This document shows positions 44,406 to 55,339 of a DNA stretch of 64,000 nucleotides, piece by piece. Made by a program: the position numbers and the translations under genes. The notes beneath the pieces are model-generated. The model was given only the letters and a program-made list of their open reading frames with translations, had not been told where the DNA came from and did no database searches. The number at the start of each line of letters is the position of its first letter. Position 1 is the stretch's first letter. The DNA is from Anthostomella pinea (Eukaryota > Ascomycota > Sordariomycetes > Xylariales > Xylariaceae), in the NCBI GenBank assembly GCA_963556695.1, contig CAUWAG010000018.1, positions 1,116,001 through 1,180,000 on the forward strand, given 5' to 3'.

Positions 44406-44445
44406 AACACATCCCCTTACTTCTACTGTGAGCACCCAACGCACT
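43981..44445. repeat. Short direct repeat upstream of the plus-strand F-box gene
   Basis: CACATCCCCTTACTTCTACT occurs at 43981 and at 44408, followed in both by G(C/T)GAG(A/C)ACC(T/C)AACGCAC. Together with the other two repeat pairs it makes the spacer a mosaic. Confidence 0.8.
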
Positions 44446-44543
44446 CGACATCACCTGCCAAACCCGTTGGAGTGCCCTAGCGACCGCGAACAGGCTGCGA
44501 ACCAACGTCCGGCGTCGAGATCTTCTTCAATTGACCACTTGTC

Positions 44544-45941
44544 ATGGCTACTCAGTTTACGCTGCTCGGTCTGCCCAATGAACTCATTGTTATTGTGGCC
44601 AAATCCTTGGCGGATCCCGGCGATCTTGGGCACTTTCGTCTGGTCAACCATAAGATCTACGACATCACATACAACGACTTTGCCGCCCGGGTGTCTGCGC
44701 AACCATGGCTTATGAGTGAGCATAGCTTGAGGACACTTACCACCATCGGGGACAACGAGCGGCTACGGCAGACGATCAAGCATCTGAACCTCGATACGCA
44801 CTTCTTGTTTGTCTATGAAGGCGCCCGTCGCCAGAAAAAGGACAATACGCACCTGGAGCAATGGAAACTGCACAGTCGCAGACAAGCAGAGTTTCTTAGC
44901 GGGGGTCGAGACGTCGCTATGCTTACCCTTGCGTTGTCCAAATTGCCACGCCTTAAGTCGGTCCAGGTTGGCCAATGGTGCAAGACTTGGGAAGATTTTC
45001 GCTTTGGCTATGGCGGCGGCACCATTGCCGAAGAGTGCAACAGTGCGCTCTCATCTATCGAGATGGGAAGTCAGTACGATTTTCTGATGGACTTCGAGCG
45101 CGAATTGGCATTAGAGACGTGTGGTGCCATTGAGTGGACATTCTCAGTGCTCTTTCAAGCACTGTCCGTGGTGCAACGCCCTCTGGATCGTCTTTCAGCT
45201 TATGTCTACAAACCATGTGAGTTTGAAAAGTACCAACCGGGCAACGAATACTTTCTGTACGGTCTGGACCCCACTCGTCTCCCGTAACTGCAACCACGGC
45301 CTATTAATACATTGTTCCTCTCTGGCTTACGTGTAGCCTTGCAAAACCTAAAGACGTTCGAGCTTGCTCTGGCACTGGATCGTCGGGCCTCTTTGCAGAG
45401 AAGGCAGACTGCGAACGCTTGGTTGCCTGGTATGCTCCCATTCATGCCCCGGTTGGAGAGGTTGTGTTTGTGGTTCGATACGCTCGACTTACCCAACCGG
45501 AAATCATGGAGCTGGCAGGCATTCCAGGCTCTCTCGTACCACAAAGCCAGCGAGCTTGTGGAGATCAGCATTTCGAACGCTGTCGTTTCGCCCTCGGCAT
45601 TGACGCGCTGGCTTGTACTTCATCTCCCAACACTAAAGAACCTTTTGTTACGACGCATACGAGTAAGGGACGGCGAGGCCAACGACGACACTTGGGCGAC
45701 GGTGTTTGACCAGCTCAGGAAACATCCCAATTACCTAAAACGTATCAGGCTCTCCTGTCTATACGACAGCGAAGGCAGTCTCCTCCTGTTCGATACCAAG
45801 GACAGATATTTTTGCACGTGTAAATTGCCGGAGAATCACATGGCGCGGTTTTACTGCGAATTGCGCTGTAAGCACGTTTGCTTTGAGTCGGATAACGGGG
45901 CATTTCCTGCCTCTTGGGAGACGGCGTCGGTTGATTGGTAA
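44544..45941 (+). CDS. F-box domain protein, two exons
   Basis: Exons 44544-45216 and 45337-45941 give 425 residues. The first open frame appears to stop at a TAA (45285), but a strong donor GTGAGT at 45217 and an acceptor GTGTAG ending at 45336 are in matching phase, with a TATTAATAC branch-like site, and remove it (joining YVYKP to SLQNLKTFEL). The N-terminus FTLLGLPNELIVIVAKSLADP with FRLVNHKIYDITY is an F-box; such proteins link substrates to the SCF ubiquitin ligase. The rest has irregular leucine-rich segments (LPRLKSVQVG, LPTLKNLLLRRIRV) and no kelch or WD pattern. The C-terminal part has cysteines (CTCKLPEN, CELRCKHVC). Target unknown. It is divergent to the broken F-box gene and shares upstream repeats with it. 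Confidence 0.8.
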
Positions 45942-46605
45942 GACAGCGGTCTATTCGGTGACGGCTGAGTCGGGACGAGGCAGTTGCACAAGGGTCACAC
46001 CTAAAGTCTCGTGCAGCTTTTGCTCATGTTCGCATAGGCGCCGTCGCCGTCGTCTTACCGGTGCTGCTAGGATTTGTGTTTCCCTCATCTGGAAGGGCTT
46101 GTGCACGACACTACTGCAGAGACCATTCTATATTTACTTCACTTGAGCGAGAGGTGGAATGGAGAATGGGATCCTAACATTATAGCTGGGTTTCTAGAGG
46201 TGGTGGAACCCTTTAGGGGCGTGGGATAAGAAGTGTTGTTACGAGGTAGGTTATAGGAGTAGCCCTGGTGTGGCAGCTAGTAAGTGGTGGCAGATATAAC
46301 TGGCCGCGCTTCTTATTATAGAAATAACAATTCTCTCCTGCTACATTTGCACCTTGCCCCGCGTGATGGGATGACGGGGTGCATCCAGAAATTAGAATCA
46401 AGTATGCCGTTGGCGCGAGGCGGCCGGTCCTGTCTATCATACTGTGGCACGAACGCCTCGTTTCTCTGTTTTCACGGGGTGGGCGATCCCAAATTTACCC
46501 ACATACATTCTCTCTTGGCTCCGCAGCTATACGATTTTGTTTCAGTACTCAAACTTCGTCTACCCTTTTCGCGAGCTAGATGCAGTTTGATGGAGTCTAC
46601 GAGCC
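45942..46605. other. Intergenic region, no supported gene
   Basis: About 660 bp between the F-box gene and the methyltransferase remnant, with no motif-bearing frame. Confidence 0.45.
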
Positions 46606-47253
46606 ATGTCTACATCAAGAATCACTGAGTTGTCCTCCAGCATCTCGATCAACACAACAAGACTGCAGGACTATCTGACCGCCAACGACTCACATACCAC
46701 GCGGTCGTTCGACGTCAAAACACAATGGGAAACCACCATGGAATGGTGATATCATTGGAAACGTGCGAATTGATATCCTGTAAGACACCACAGAGTCGTG
46801 ACGCCTCGTGCTTGGTCTGAGGGAACAGCTCATGAGCACATCGGTGAGTCGTATTAAAGGGGGGCTAGGTGCTTTGCGCAATGATTAACAGCTTGACAGC
46901 ACAACAGTGAACAGGCAATCACTCATTTTCGGCTCGCGTATGCCTCCACGGTCTCAGGCAAGGCCACGTTTGCAGAGATTGCCGCCATATCACGACTCGA
47001 CGAGGTGACGACCCGCCATATCATTCGCCATGCTGTTGCACAAAACATCTTCGAAGAGCCACGCCCGGGTATCGTATCGCACAATGCGGCCTCCCGAATA
47101 ATAGCCGAAGACGATGCTTTGCACGACTGGGTCGGAGCACATTCGGACGAGCTGTGGCAAGCTGCCTCTCAGACATGCAATGAGCTGGAGAAATGGCCAA
47201 GATCAGAAGAGGCTCACGAAATCGGGTTTGAATGGTCAATCGGTCAGGACTGA
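46606..47253 (+). pseudogene. Decayed O-methyltransferase gene, N-terminal part only
   Basis: The frame from ATG 46606 reads MSTSRITELSSSISI ... LQDYLTAND ... FDVKTQWETTMEW and then stops. After about 200 bp of frameshifted sequence a second part (about 46930-47253) reads ATFAEIAAISRLDEVTTRHI, HAVAQNIFEEP and VGAHSDELWQAASQTCNELE. This is the order of the N-terminal dimerisation and winged-helix part of fungal sterigmatocystin-8-O-methyltransferase-like enzymes. The S-adenosylmethionine-binding domain that should follow is not found downstream. The gene is therefore a truncated relic, perhaps left over from a secondary-metabolite cluster or an isolated duplicate. No other cluster gene is nearby. 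Confidence 0.75.
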
Positions 47254-49835
47254 GTCCGCGCGGATATATGTCTACAAAAGATGGATGGACGTCAGGCCAG
47301 TGACATGCATTGTCAGCCTCAACTGGCTGCATCAACTTCACCTATCAAGAGAGCCCCACACGCGTATTCGTGGTGTGTGTTGTTGGGAGAGGGGTATACC
47401 AAAGGCCATTTCAAACAGTATGGGCCAGTGTCCTCGGAGACAACACACACATCGAACCACGATCGTCAACACGCGAGGTCAGGTCAAATACAGCGAGGAG
47501 AACGCATTGACAGAAGCCCGAATCTGGCGTACAGCGATAGGGGATGGTGGTGCCCCACGATACATAGCGCGGGCAGAGCACGCATCCCCCGCAAAGGTAC
47601 AGATCTAGCCGTTCCACCCGCTCCGCAATCCGGCGGCCGAGACAATGCCGGACCTGCAAGCGCACCCGTTGAAGAGTCGGTGAAGACGGTGGACCCGGCC
47701 CTTGTGGCGATGCCGCGCTTCGAGTCGCCTATTGCAGTATGGTTGCAAGTCGTTAGGCGGTGGACGGCTTGGAAGTTGAAGCGGCGTCAGATAGTCAAGC
47801 CACAAATTTGATAGTTCAGATTTATCGCAGAACGCCAGTGCACCGCACCTGCCTCGTTCATGTCTGGTTCAGGCAGACAGGCATGACAGGCCAGGAGAGG
47901 TTTTGGCTTGACACCAACCGTTTTCATAGGCTGCTCCACATTAGGTAGGTTGAGCTCAACATTTGGTCCCGAATCTGGAATGCCTCCATCCTCCCTCCAC
48001 TTCAAGATTGCTTTCTGCTTGCTGGAGATGGAGAGTTGATGGGTACCTGCATGCTCTGGTTGAGTGGCCAGATGAAGAAGAGGTCGCATGTCGTAGCAGT
48101 GCCGTTGATCTAGTGGGGTCGCAGTTCCGAGCTAAACCAGAAGGAAGATACCTAGGTACCGATGCCACATGGAGCCCGACCCGAGAAAACCCGGGGAGGC
48201 CGGGGGTAGCGGAGAGACGGGACAGCTGGAGTCAAGCCGTCGTGCCGATCACTCCGGAGACGATAGGCGGTCACGGCAATGGCCATAGACTTGAAGCAAT
48301 GGCTCATGCGAACGAGAAGTGGTCGACTCGGCGAGACAGCCTCCCGTCTTCATATAGTCATCGCGACCGGCAATTTTCAAGCGAGAATCCCCCATCGTGT
48401 GACACCTGGCAACTGGAGTCGGTCATGCGAGCCAATGCCGACCCGAGAATTTGACTAGAATGGGAAGTTGGGTCCTCGGTCTGGCCTATGATGTCAGTGT
48501 ACTCGGCCCCGACAATTGCCCCAGCTGAACGGATTTGACCGGGACAGGCGGGCGAACCTTGAAAAACCTGGGGAACCCTCCACTACTCATATCAAGACAT
48601 ATTACAATCTTTCGAGGAATCGAGCAGCCCATTCAAGCCTTTCTTCGCGGCCGTGTGTTACTTTCCCGTCGCGGGGTTCCCGATTTCGAGTTTCCCAAGC
48701 GGTCAAGTACTTCCCGCCTCGCATGCCCCACGCCTGGGGTTATGCATGCACAATCACATGCTGTGCTACCTCCCTGGCTTGGCAGGTTAAATGCCTCCAT
48801 TTCCTGTTCAACAGTTCAACACCAGACTTCCACGTACACGGTTTGCATGGTCAGGTAATTCTGTCGACAACATTCATGATTTCAAACCCGTTACCAGAGA
48901 CCTGCAAAATAGGTAATAGGCAATCCAGACTGTCGAGCGCTGTCGCCATTCGCATTTGACTCTGTACCACCTGCCACACCGCCAGGTACGGTTACAATTT
49001 GATTAGGGTTACCTATACTATAACCTCTCTTGGCGTCCTTGGAAAGAAGGGTCCTCAAAGAGAGGATGCGATGAATAGGTAATAAGGCAACGAAACATAT
49101 TAGACTTCCAACGGGACATTCAAGGTGGTCTCGTCCAGAGATCACGCTCACTGCAATGCAATGAGGCCCGTGTGTCGGTGGAAGCCCAGGACGTTCCTTC
49201 CTTCTCAACAGCTCCCTTGCAGAGGCAGACTGGCCACCACCACACCGCCACACCACCACATGCAAACAAGATATCGTCTGAACTGTGTACAGGCAGCAAG
49301 CAAGATGCATCATGAAGGTCGCTCAGCTTCGGGGCTTGGGAGTTGGAAGTTGGACAACAAAAAATCCGACCCGTACTCCACCACGATCCACGTCCCCACC
49401 ACCGGAAGCGACCGCGAAGCACCTACTAGTAGTCATAGTGCTACCTAAAAGTGATACGAAAGAGCGGTGCGTTCAGGAGTCAGGGAGTCGGGGAGTCCAC
49501 GATCCAGTCTATCGATGGCTACACTATTGTACTACTGATTCTGGATCGTGATAGCCCTCATCTTCTCAGCTCTCAGCTTTCAGCCTCCCAATCTCCCGTC
49601 CTCCCGTCCTCCCGTCCTCCGCGATACGAGAACACCCGAAACCTGGTACAGCGTTGCAGGTTCGTGTTTCGCGCTGTGTTGTGTTTGGATGATTGTTTGA
49701 TGAATTGGCAATTCGTTACGTTTAATGCGGTACCGCGTTATTAACACAGCAATTCATTTACATTCCTCCCTCCTATTCCGGCCCCTCGGTTGTTGGTACG
49801 TCGCATCGTGAGACCCAACAGCGGACGCAGCAGCA
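47254..49835. other. Intergenic region, no supported gene
   Basis: About 2.6 kb with frames up to 176 codons (47281-47811, 47963-48454) that show no motif. A TACCTAGGTACC palindrome lies near 48150. The 49200-49650 part has CCACCACACCGCCACACC and repeated CCTCCCGTCCTCCCGTCC tracts, the latter probably promoter or leader of the 830-residue gene. Confidence 0.45.
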
Positions 49836-52328
49836 ATGGCGGCAGCAGGTGACGATGAGCCGATGCGCGATGCAGCACCACCTGCAACTGCACAACTGCC
49901 CACCCCAGCTCCTCCACCGACAGCGAAACCCAAGCGTCGATTCGCCCCTCAACTCGTCGAAGAGACGACCAAGTCTTCCTCCACTTCCTCCTCCTCCGTG
50001 TCTTCCAATAGCAATAAAAGGGGACAGCTTGCCACCAGCAGCGGCACCAGTAGCACTTCGACTGCGGACTCGACGCGCAAGACAACGAGGGATGCGTCGG
50101 TGCAGGTGCCTGACGTCGAAATGTCTGATGCACCTCCGCCCCCGAAGCCGAAGCCGGTGCGACGCTTTGCCCCTGTCCCGATCGAGACCACCTTCGACTC
50201 CTACCGCGTCAGCAGCAACAATAACCAGAACTCGAAGAATCCTCACGGTCCGACCGCCGAGCTGACGCCCGACCCCTCGCCAACAACCCCGCATCCCTCT
50301 CAGCCTGTACTCCCACCTCCATCATCCACACAACAACAGCAGCAGGAGAAGACAGCTGCGACGCCAGAGAAGAAGGCCAAGCCAAGGAGAAGGTTTGCGC
50401 CCCAATTGATCGAGACTACGACGAGGACGAAAAAGGCAGGACAGGAGGGCCCAGCCACAAAGCCGACTGACAAGACTGACATCACACCGGGTACCAACCA
50501 CATCTACGCCCCCAAGCCGAAGCGGAAACCCGCAGCAACACCTCGATCCCCTCGATCCAACAATGCCATCGATAAGGGGGGCGACGACCAAAAGGAGAAG
50601 GAGAATTCGGGTTCACCGCGCTTCCTGACACCCCGTCGCCAGCAGTCCATGAAGCCGCACCTCAACACCCGGCGACCCACCCGGGAAAAGTCCTACCACC
50701 CTGAACTCGACACTATATTGTCGTCCGAATCGGGTAACTCCTCGGAAGAGAACGATGATGGCCCGGCACCCGCCCTTAATATAGGTGCTCCGGCTCTGCC
50801 CGAACCTACCACCAAGGACGAAGAGGGCGACTCGTGGAACAGCCGGAATTATGATCTGCGTAACAGGCGGGAGTCGTGCGACGAGGAGTTCTCGGGGTAC
50901 CTGCTGGCAGTGGCGGCCCGGGAAGCCCATCGGCAACGCGAGCTCGAACAGGCCATGTCAGCGTTCCCCAATGGCGTACGGCCGGAAAACGTCGAGCATT
51001 TTCTCGACAGAGACAACTCGGGGGACGATAGCGTGGCGGATGACGAAGCCTTGCGACACGGCCCCTCACAATTAGTACGGCGCAAGTCGACGGACCCGGG
51101 ATGGGCCGTCAAGGAGATGCGAGCACACGCCGAGAAGTTGGCCAAGCAGTCAGAGAGGCAGCCGAGCGTCGACGACCAAGGGGACCAGGAGCCGGAGATA
51201 GCACCCCCACCTCCAGACCCCCTGTGGACGACGACCAGGCGTCGTGCATCGCGTGACAGCGACATGAGCAGTGCCGGCAGTCCATTCCTATCCGCGCATT
51301 CACCGGCTCTGCTGTCCCGGCTGTCGGCCGTGCAGGAGAAGAGTACCCCCTCGCCATCGACCGGGATGCGCGCAGATCCGTTCAGCATGCCCTTCGCCTC
51401 CTACCGCCCCACCGAATCCGAGGACGCCCAGCTACGTAAGATGCGCTTGGCGGCGTCGCCCCCCATGCTGGGCGACGACCTCAAGTTCCGGATGTGTCCC
51501 AGCCCGCAGCACACGCGTGTCGACCCGAACCATCCGTACTCGGAGACGGACAAGGCCGAGGAGAAGCAGCGTGATTTGTCTGGCAACTCGGGCCTATGGC
51601 AGGGCTACTGCTCAAACAAGGCCAAAGACAATGCGACGCCCGGGCTGCACCCACTATCCCTATTGCAAACCCCAGGCGAGACCGTGCCCGGCACGGACCC
51701 TTTCTCAGACGCCTTCTCAGTCGCGTCACTGGGTCCGACTGGCACGCACACTCCCTCGTCGGCCCAACAGCACCAAAACAAGGGCGGCTTGCACATGCTC
51801 TCGGGGCTGGACGAGCGGCTGAAACGGGAGAAGGTGCGCAAGGAGCGGCAGGAGGCGCTCCTGGCCGAGTTCGACGACGCCTTCGTCACGCAGGTTTATA
51901 ATTATATCAGCCTGGGGTACCCGGCCATGGCGCGCGACTTTGATGAGGAGCTCAGCAAGATCAGCGGCATCGCCGTCGAGGAGCTGCGCAGGGACGACGA
52001 CCGGACCATAGGCAAAGGCTTCATGCTGCAGATGGAGATGCCGGTCAATAATACGGGTGAGGACGACAGCACGGGTACGGGTAATGGTACGCCGGCTAGT
52101 GGCTACCATAGCGGCGGCGACGACGACGACGTGCTGATGGAGCCGAGCGAGGGCGAGAGGGTGGAGCGGAAGCGTCGGGCTGGGGGGAAACAGAAACCGC
52201 CCCGCTGGAGGGCCCTGAGGCTGTATATTCGCGAGTGGGCACGGCAGCACCCGAGCCTGAACGGCGCGGACGGGGCTAGTCTTCTTGCTTGGGGCGTCCG
52301 GGCTCGGAGGGGTAGTTGGGCTATATAA
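49836..52328 (+). CDS. Proline/serine-rich protein with three RRFAP motifs, unknown function
   Basis: Single-exon frame of 830 residues with strong codon bias. The first 200 residues carry one motif three times: KPKRRFAPQLVEETT (31-45), KPVRRFAPVPIETT (about 105) and KPRRRFAPQLIETT (about 180), separated by low-complexity Ser/Thr/Pro linkers and a KPKRK variant. This suggests repeated short linear binding sites. The middle has an acidic region and RNYDLRNRRESCDEEFSGYLL. The C-terminal half has a helical part (LKREKVRKERQEALLAEFDDAF, VYNYISLGYPAMARDFDEEL) that may be the only folded domain. No signal peptide. I recall similar uncharacterised proteins in Sordariomycetes but know no function; a nuclear or chromatin-related role would be a guess. 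Confidence 0.85.
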   Translation: MAAAGDDEPMRDAAPPATAQLPTPAPPPTAKPKRRFAPQLVEETTKSSSTSSSSVSSNSNKRGQLATSSGTSSTSTADSTRKTTRDASVQVPDVEMSDAPPPPKPKPVRRFAPVPIETTFDSYRVSSNNNQNSKNPHGPTAELTPDPSPTTPHPSQPVLPPPSSTQQQQQEKTAATPEKKAKPRRRFAPQLIETTTRTKKAGQEGPATKPTDKTDITPGTNHIYAPKPKRKPAATPRSPRSNNAIDKGGDDQKEKENSGSPRFLTPRRQQSMKPHLNTRRPTREKSYHPELDTILSSESGNSSEENDDGPAPALNIGAPALPEPTTKDEEGDSWNSRNYDLRNRRESCDEEFSGYLLAVAAREAHRQRELEQAMSAFPNGVRPENVEHFLDRDNSGDDSVADDEALRHGPSQLVRRKSTDPGWAVKEMRAHAEKLAKQSERQPSVDDQGDQEPEIAPPPPDPLWTTTRRRASRDSDMSSAGSPFLSAHSPALLSRLSAVQEKSTPSPSTGMRADPFSMPFASYRPTESEDAQLRKMRLAASPPMLGDDLKFRMCPSPQHTRVDPNHPYSETDKAEEKQRDLSGNSGLWQGYCSNKAKDNATPGLHPLSLLQTPGETVPGTDPFSDAFSVASLGPTGTHTPSSAQQHQNKGGLHMLSGLDERLKREKVRKERQEALLAEFDDAFVTQVYNYISLGYPAMARDFDEELSKISGIAVEELRRDDDRTIGKGFMLQMEMPVNNTGEDDSTGTGNGTPASGYHSGGDDDDVLMEPSEGERVERKRRAGGKQKPPRWRALRLYIREWARQHPSLNGADGASLLAWGVRARRGSWAI

Positions 52329-54227
52329 GCGGGTCGGCGGGCGGATGGTGGATGGGCCTGCTTGGCTGTAGGCTGTCTGCTGTGGGCTGTTGCTTGATGT
52401 TGGGTTCGGTGGTATATACCGGATGGCTGGGACATTACATTACGTATCGAACGTTCGAAGCATTGGCACACACGATCGGATTGTGGAATAACTGTTCGGC
52501 CGGCTCAGACTGGAGGACGGGAGGACGGGAGGACAGAGAGGGATTACATTGCGTTGTGTTTAAAATAGCACTTAAAACGATCATTAGCCATGGGTTGACG
52601 CATGCATGCATACGGTACCTACTTCGGATTCATATATAGAGTTGGGTTGGGTTTGGGTTTGGGTGGACTGGGCTTGAACCGCATCATCGGGATGGAAGGG
52701 ATAGGATGGGATAAGACGGTGTCATATATATAGGAACGTGCGGTATCTTCATCGAGTAGATCGAACTATGTTACCAACGGGTTATATTTGCGTGCCATCG
52801 TCTGTGCTGGTGTTTCTTGTTGTGTGCATATTCTTCCGATGCGGCTCTTGCGGCTGGCTGGCAAAGCGGACTTAGGGCTGAACAAAACGTGTATAACGAG
52901 TAAGGTACGGTGATTGGGCCGGTGGAACGAGGACGAGGACGAGGCAGTTGTTGTTTTGGTCGCGTTAAATGTGCACTATACGTAGGGCCACGGGGCTGTG
53001 GCTGGCCTCCAAGGCTGGGAAAGGGGCAGAGAGAAAAAGAGAGCTTTATCTCGGCAATGGAATACGGTCGACATCTGCTACCACCAACTTACCGTCTTTC
53101 TCATGTTCTGTCCCATTGCTGCCTCTAGTGCTTAGGTAGCTAGCCATATACGTGTGTATTAGGGTTTCCCTCTTCCTCCTGCTCTTCCCCCTCTTCCCAG
53201 ACTGGCGTGGGTCTTGACCTGGCTGTCTTTATGGAGGTTTTCAAATCTGATGATTACAGGGACACCTACAATGGTTGGGTTGGTGGTGGATAACTAAGGT
53301 AGAGATGGAATGTCCTTTCTGCGGGGGTTTCTCTCCGAATAAGGACGGCTGTTGTCTTTATCGCGAAGGGACAGGGGTGTTGCTTATTCAGTGCGGGAAG
53401 AGCCTGTTTTGTGTATTTCTCTGTTTGTGAGTTGGTCTGGCTACCCGTCGGGTTACCTCTGGGGTCTGTTCACCATTCCGGTGACAGACGATTCCCGCTG
53501 ATCGCAACCGGATTATGCTGTCGGCTCCTTCTTCATGGTATGCATGGTAGGTAGGCATGGTTAGTAGCCATCCTACCCACAGTTCTTCCCATCCCGAACA
53601 CTGCATGTCGGATACAGACAGAGGAACAGCCGTAGCCGCGCAACAAATAGAACCAAAACCCGCCATGTCAGTGCGCCTATTAAGTTTTGCGCGAATGCCG
53701 AGATCACGGACGCGGAACTAGTCCCATATGTGTGAAAATTGGAAAAAAACTTCCATCGTTTCCTAATTACTTCTAGCCCTGGGGTGTAGCAGTATGAGGA
53801 TTCCCTTCCATCTCCTACCTGATGAGGTTCTCGGTTCCGAGTTCCACTGATGACGGTTGGCTTCCCATCATCTGCGACTCTCCGTCCTCTGCGACCCTCC
53901 GTCCTTCGTGACTCTTAAGTGGCAGGTGGTTGGCAATTTTCTTACGATGTTTTTTTCATGGTCGTGACTGTGTTTCTAGACGTGATGGCGTGCGCAGTAG
54001 TGATAGCTATCGTGGTAGTGGACGTGGTATTGGTCGAGGTGGTGGTTGTCGACTTGGTGGAAGAGATCTTTGGGTTGGGCGTGGCGCTACTCGCATCTGT
54101 GAGGTAGATGATATCGTGTTTATCTCTGCGTCCGTGATGTGTATATGGTCGAGCGACTGGTTGCTGGGTGTATGGAATTTAGCTGGTGACCGATTTGGTT
54201 GAGGGTATTGTTGGGCTCGTGGGTATC

Positions 54228-54350
54228 GCGGTGGAGGGGACGGTCGAGGTAGGTAACCTGGATTCTCTGTGAGCTGAATGACTTGCCGGCGGTGGAGGTG
54301 ATGGTCGAGATAGGTAGGTAGCCTGGATTCACAATGAGCTGAATGACTGG
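54228..54350. repeat. Two-copy imperfect tandem repeat, 61-bp period
   Basis: GCGGTGGAGGGGACGGTCGA at 54228 and GCGGTGGAGGTGATGGTCGA at 54289; both copies continue through CCTGGATTC and GAGCTGAATGACT. Confidence 0.8.
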
Positions 54351-55312
54351 GAGGCGATGGTGTTTATCGCTGGTACAGCGTGTCGGGGGTAACAGATAGC
54401 AGGTACCAAGCTGGGACTACTGCGATTGCCAATGATTCCTAGCCCTATGGCCATGGCGTTCCTGAATATGCGCGCATGTATGTCTGGCCTTGAGAAGCCA
54501 AGGCGCGATGTTGATGTGGCTGTACATGGTCGAGCCTTCAGCTATGTAGCGATGTGTACCCGGATCTAGGGTCAATAATCCAAAGTCTAGCCAGGCCCTA
54601 CTACAATAGATGATTTCAGGTGCTGGGCGATTGAGAGTTGGGTCATCGATCCATGTTGACCATCGATCTTAGATGGCAGAGGTGGCCAAAGATCTGGGGA
54701 GCTTGGTGAGCAAGGGTGCACGACAATATCGGCAAGTCGGGAAGCTGATGCATCAGACCGAAAGACGCAGCGACAAGTGTAGTAAGACAGTAACGATAGT
54801 TCAGCAGAAACATATCTGTACTTCGCGGTCTCCTCTGCTGAAGCTCTCACACTGTCTGATAGAGATCAAATTATCTGCCTAGGTAACCGGCAGGAGTCCA
54901 TGATCCAAACCTGCCTCAGTGGGTGCGACAAATGAAAATAGTTGCAGGTCAAGAGTCAACATACCTGTTGCAGAGCACCTGGACCAGAACAAGGAACGCG
55001 ATGGGATCCAAAGAACTTATGACATGAGTAGTCGAGTCGAGGCCTCTTGGATTAGGCGTGGCCGCTCGAGAACTGGAACATGCGTGGGGAAATCTACAGG
55101 AAAACACTCGATGCAACATGTCTTAACAATGGTTATCATTCCACAATACAACCATCAGTAGAAGAAATATGATTGCACGATGAAGGTCAGACGATTACTA
55201 CGATATCTGTAACCGCGAGCCTTCGACTAGAGATAAAATGAAAGATGCTTCTGAATTCCGTAGAAATTGAAACAGCCACCTGTGGGTGGAAGGTCATGCA
55301 GGGCAGCAGGAG

Positions 55313-55339
55313 ATCAGAGAGGCTAGGTACCTCTCTGAT
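55313..55339. repeat. Perfect inverted repeat, 10-bp arms with 7-nt loop
   Basis: ATCAGAGAGG, CTAGGTA, CCTCTCTGAT. Could fold as a hairpin in RNA or DNA. No gene is close enough to assign it as a terminator or operator. Confidence 0.6.

Noticed and set aside
45285..45287. In-frame TAA that seems to break the plus-strand F-box gene
   Set aside because: A consensus GTGAGT donor at 45217 and a TAG acceptor ending at 45336 are in matching phase and splice it out, so the gene is intact.
53919..54202. Possible RGG-box or Val-rich peptide
   Set aside because: Both readings come from a GTGGT-type simple repeat; no start context or conserved block.
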